A DNA stretch of 5,296 bases from Candidatus Bathyarchaeota archaeon (lineage in GTDB: Archaea; Thermoproteota; Bathyarchaeia; Bathyarchaeales; B26-1): positions 1 through 5,296 of the forward strand of contig JAGTRH010000104.1 in assembly GCA_018396795.1 (NCBI GenBank). Direction: 5' to 3'. Of this stretch, positions 4,733 through 5,296 are shown piece after piece (the stretch's first letter is position 1; every line of letters starts with the position of its first letter). A program made the position numbers and the translations under genes. Under the pieces are notes generated by a model. That model was not told the DNA's origin. It saw only the letters and a list, made by a program, of their open reading frames with translations, and did not search any database.

Positions 4733-5296
4733 TTAGTGTTTTGTTAGGTTTTGGAGGAGTTTTTCTGTTTTGAACCATTGTTCGAGGAGTTTCTTTTCTA
4801 TCTGCTTATAGTTTGGGTGTTCTTGGCTTATTGTCTGCCAGAATGCCTTGTTGTGTTTTCTATGTTTTATGTGGGTTGCTTCGTGGTGGACTATGTATCT
4901 TATCGTTTCTTCTGGTAGGCATATGAGTTTCAGGTTTAGGCTTATGTTCCCGTTGGTTGAGCAGCTTCCCCACTTTGTCTTCTGGCGTCTTATTGTTATC
5001 TTGTTTGGTTTAAAGCCTGTTTTAGCCGAGTATTCGCCTATTATCTCCTCGAGTTTCTTTTTTAAGATATTCTTTAGTTGCTTTTCTATTTGTTTTCTGT
5101 GTTTTGGGTTTTCCGGGTTTAATATTATCTTTTTTTGTTCATGGTTTATTATTGGCTGCTGGATGTCGGCGTTTTCTATCGTGTATTTTTCGCCGAATAT
5201 CATGAAGCCCTCTGCCTCGCCTGAGTTTTTTATGGCCTCTTGAATCTGGTTCCATTTCTTTTCTATCCAGGCTTTTCTCTTCGCCATTATTTCCGC
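4733..5296 (-). CDS. YgjP-like (DUF45) zinc metallopeptidase, 5' end beyond the window
   Basis: This is the C-terminal and central part of a YgjP/DUF45 (SprT-like gluzincin) protein. Numbered from the ATG at 5287, the zinc motif is His135-Glu136-Ala-Thr-His139 (HHEATHIKHRKH), with the third ligand probably His145 in HNKAFW. The family's TKWGSCS motif is at 104-110 and the NISLNLKLICLPEETIRYIV region follows. The 184 residues from that ATG are short for the family (usually about 220-240), and the N-terminus MAKRKAWIEKKW corresponds to the middle of homologues, just after the first beta domain. The frame stays open upstream to the window edge (GCG GAA ATA ATG), and the ATG has only a weak GGAA upstream. 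I infer that the true start is outside. The biochemical role in archaea is unclear; relatives often sit beside type I restriction genes. The 3' part is duplicated at 2507-2556. The gene is AT-rich, with many AAA and ATA codons. Confidence 0.85.
   Translation of the reverse strand, partial: AEIMAKRKAWIEKKWNQIQEAIKNSGEAEGFMIFGEKYTIENADIQQPIINHEQKKIILNPENPKHRKQIEKQLKNILKKKLEEIIGEYSAKTGFKPNKITIRRQKTKWGSCSTNGNISLNLKLICLPEETIRYIVHHEATHIKHRKHNKAFWQTISQEHPNYKQIEKKLLEQWFKTEKLLQNLTKH

Noticed and set aside
4848..5243. 131-codon plus-strand frame opposite the metallopeptidase gene
   Set aside because: Extremely Phe/Ser/Cys-rich, as expected when reading the complement of Lys/Glu-rich codons; the minus strand carries HExxH and WGSC motifs.

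Overview
The window looks archaeal. Several genes have a TATA-like box about 35-45 bases upstream of the start codon and a Shine-Dalgarno (SD) site such as AGGTG or GGTGA 7 bases before it. Intergenic DNA is AT-rich. The gene types also fit: membrane-anchored coiled-coil proteins, an MntA/HepT (minimal nucleotidyltransferase + HEPN) pair and a small zinc ribbon. A Thermoproteota/Bathyarchaeia-like source is a guess; no rRNA or tRNA is present to settle it.

Layout, left to right. 1-179 holds a possible 3' end of a plus-strand gene entering from the left. 400-1369 encodes a one-pass membrane protein with a coiled-coil stalk and a transglutaminase-like domain with a visible Cys-His-Asp triad, but it is split in two by a +1 frameshift near 720-735. 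1513-1749 is a small zinc-ribbon gene of about 78 codons whose fifth codon is TGA. 1848-2481 is an mntA-hepT toxin-antitoxin pair; mntA is intact, but hepT needs one -1 shift near 2219 to join its two halves. 2507-2556 is a 50-base copy (47/50 identical) of the 3' part of the metallopeptidase gene at the right edge. 2752-3372 encodes a second membrane-anchored coiled-coil protein ending in an FxLYD-like beta domain. 3373-3739 is a long AT-rich spacer with an imperfect hairpin. 3740-4537 encodes a membrane-anchored metallo-beta-lactamase-fold hydrolase. 4733-5296 (minus) is a YgjP/DUF45-type zinc metallopeptidase that appears to continue beyond the right edge.

How the genes relate. mntA and hepT overlap by four bases and form one functional unit, in which MntA neutralises the HepT RNase by modifying its tyrosine. 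The other genes have their own spacers and probable promoters and do not form an obvious operon. Three plus-strand products (400, 2752, 3740) each have one N-terminal membrane segment and a probably exported domain, which hints at surface functions without proving a shared pathway.

The most notable signal is the cluster of damage: two frameshifts, one in-frame stop and one orphan gene fragment between about 720 and 2560, while the genes to the right look intact. This is either local gene decay in an accessory region or a stretch of base-calling errors; raw reads would separate the two. I found no clear new system, CRISPR array, insertion sequence or RNA gene.
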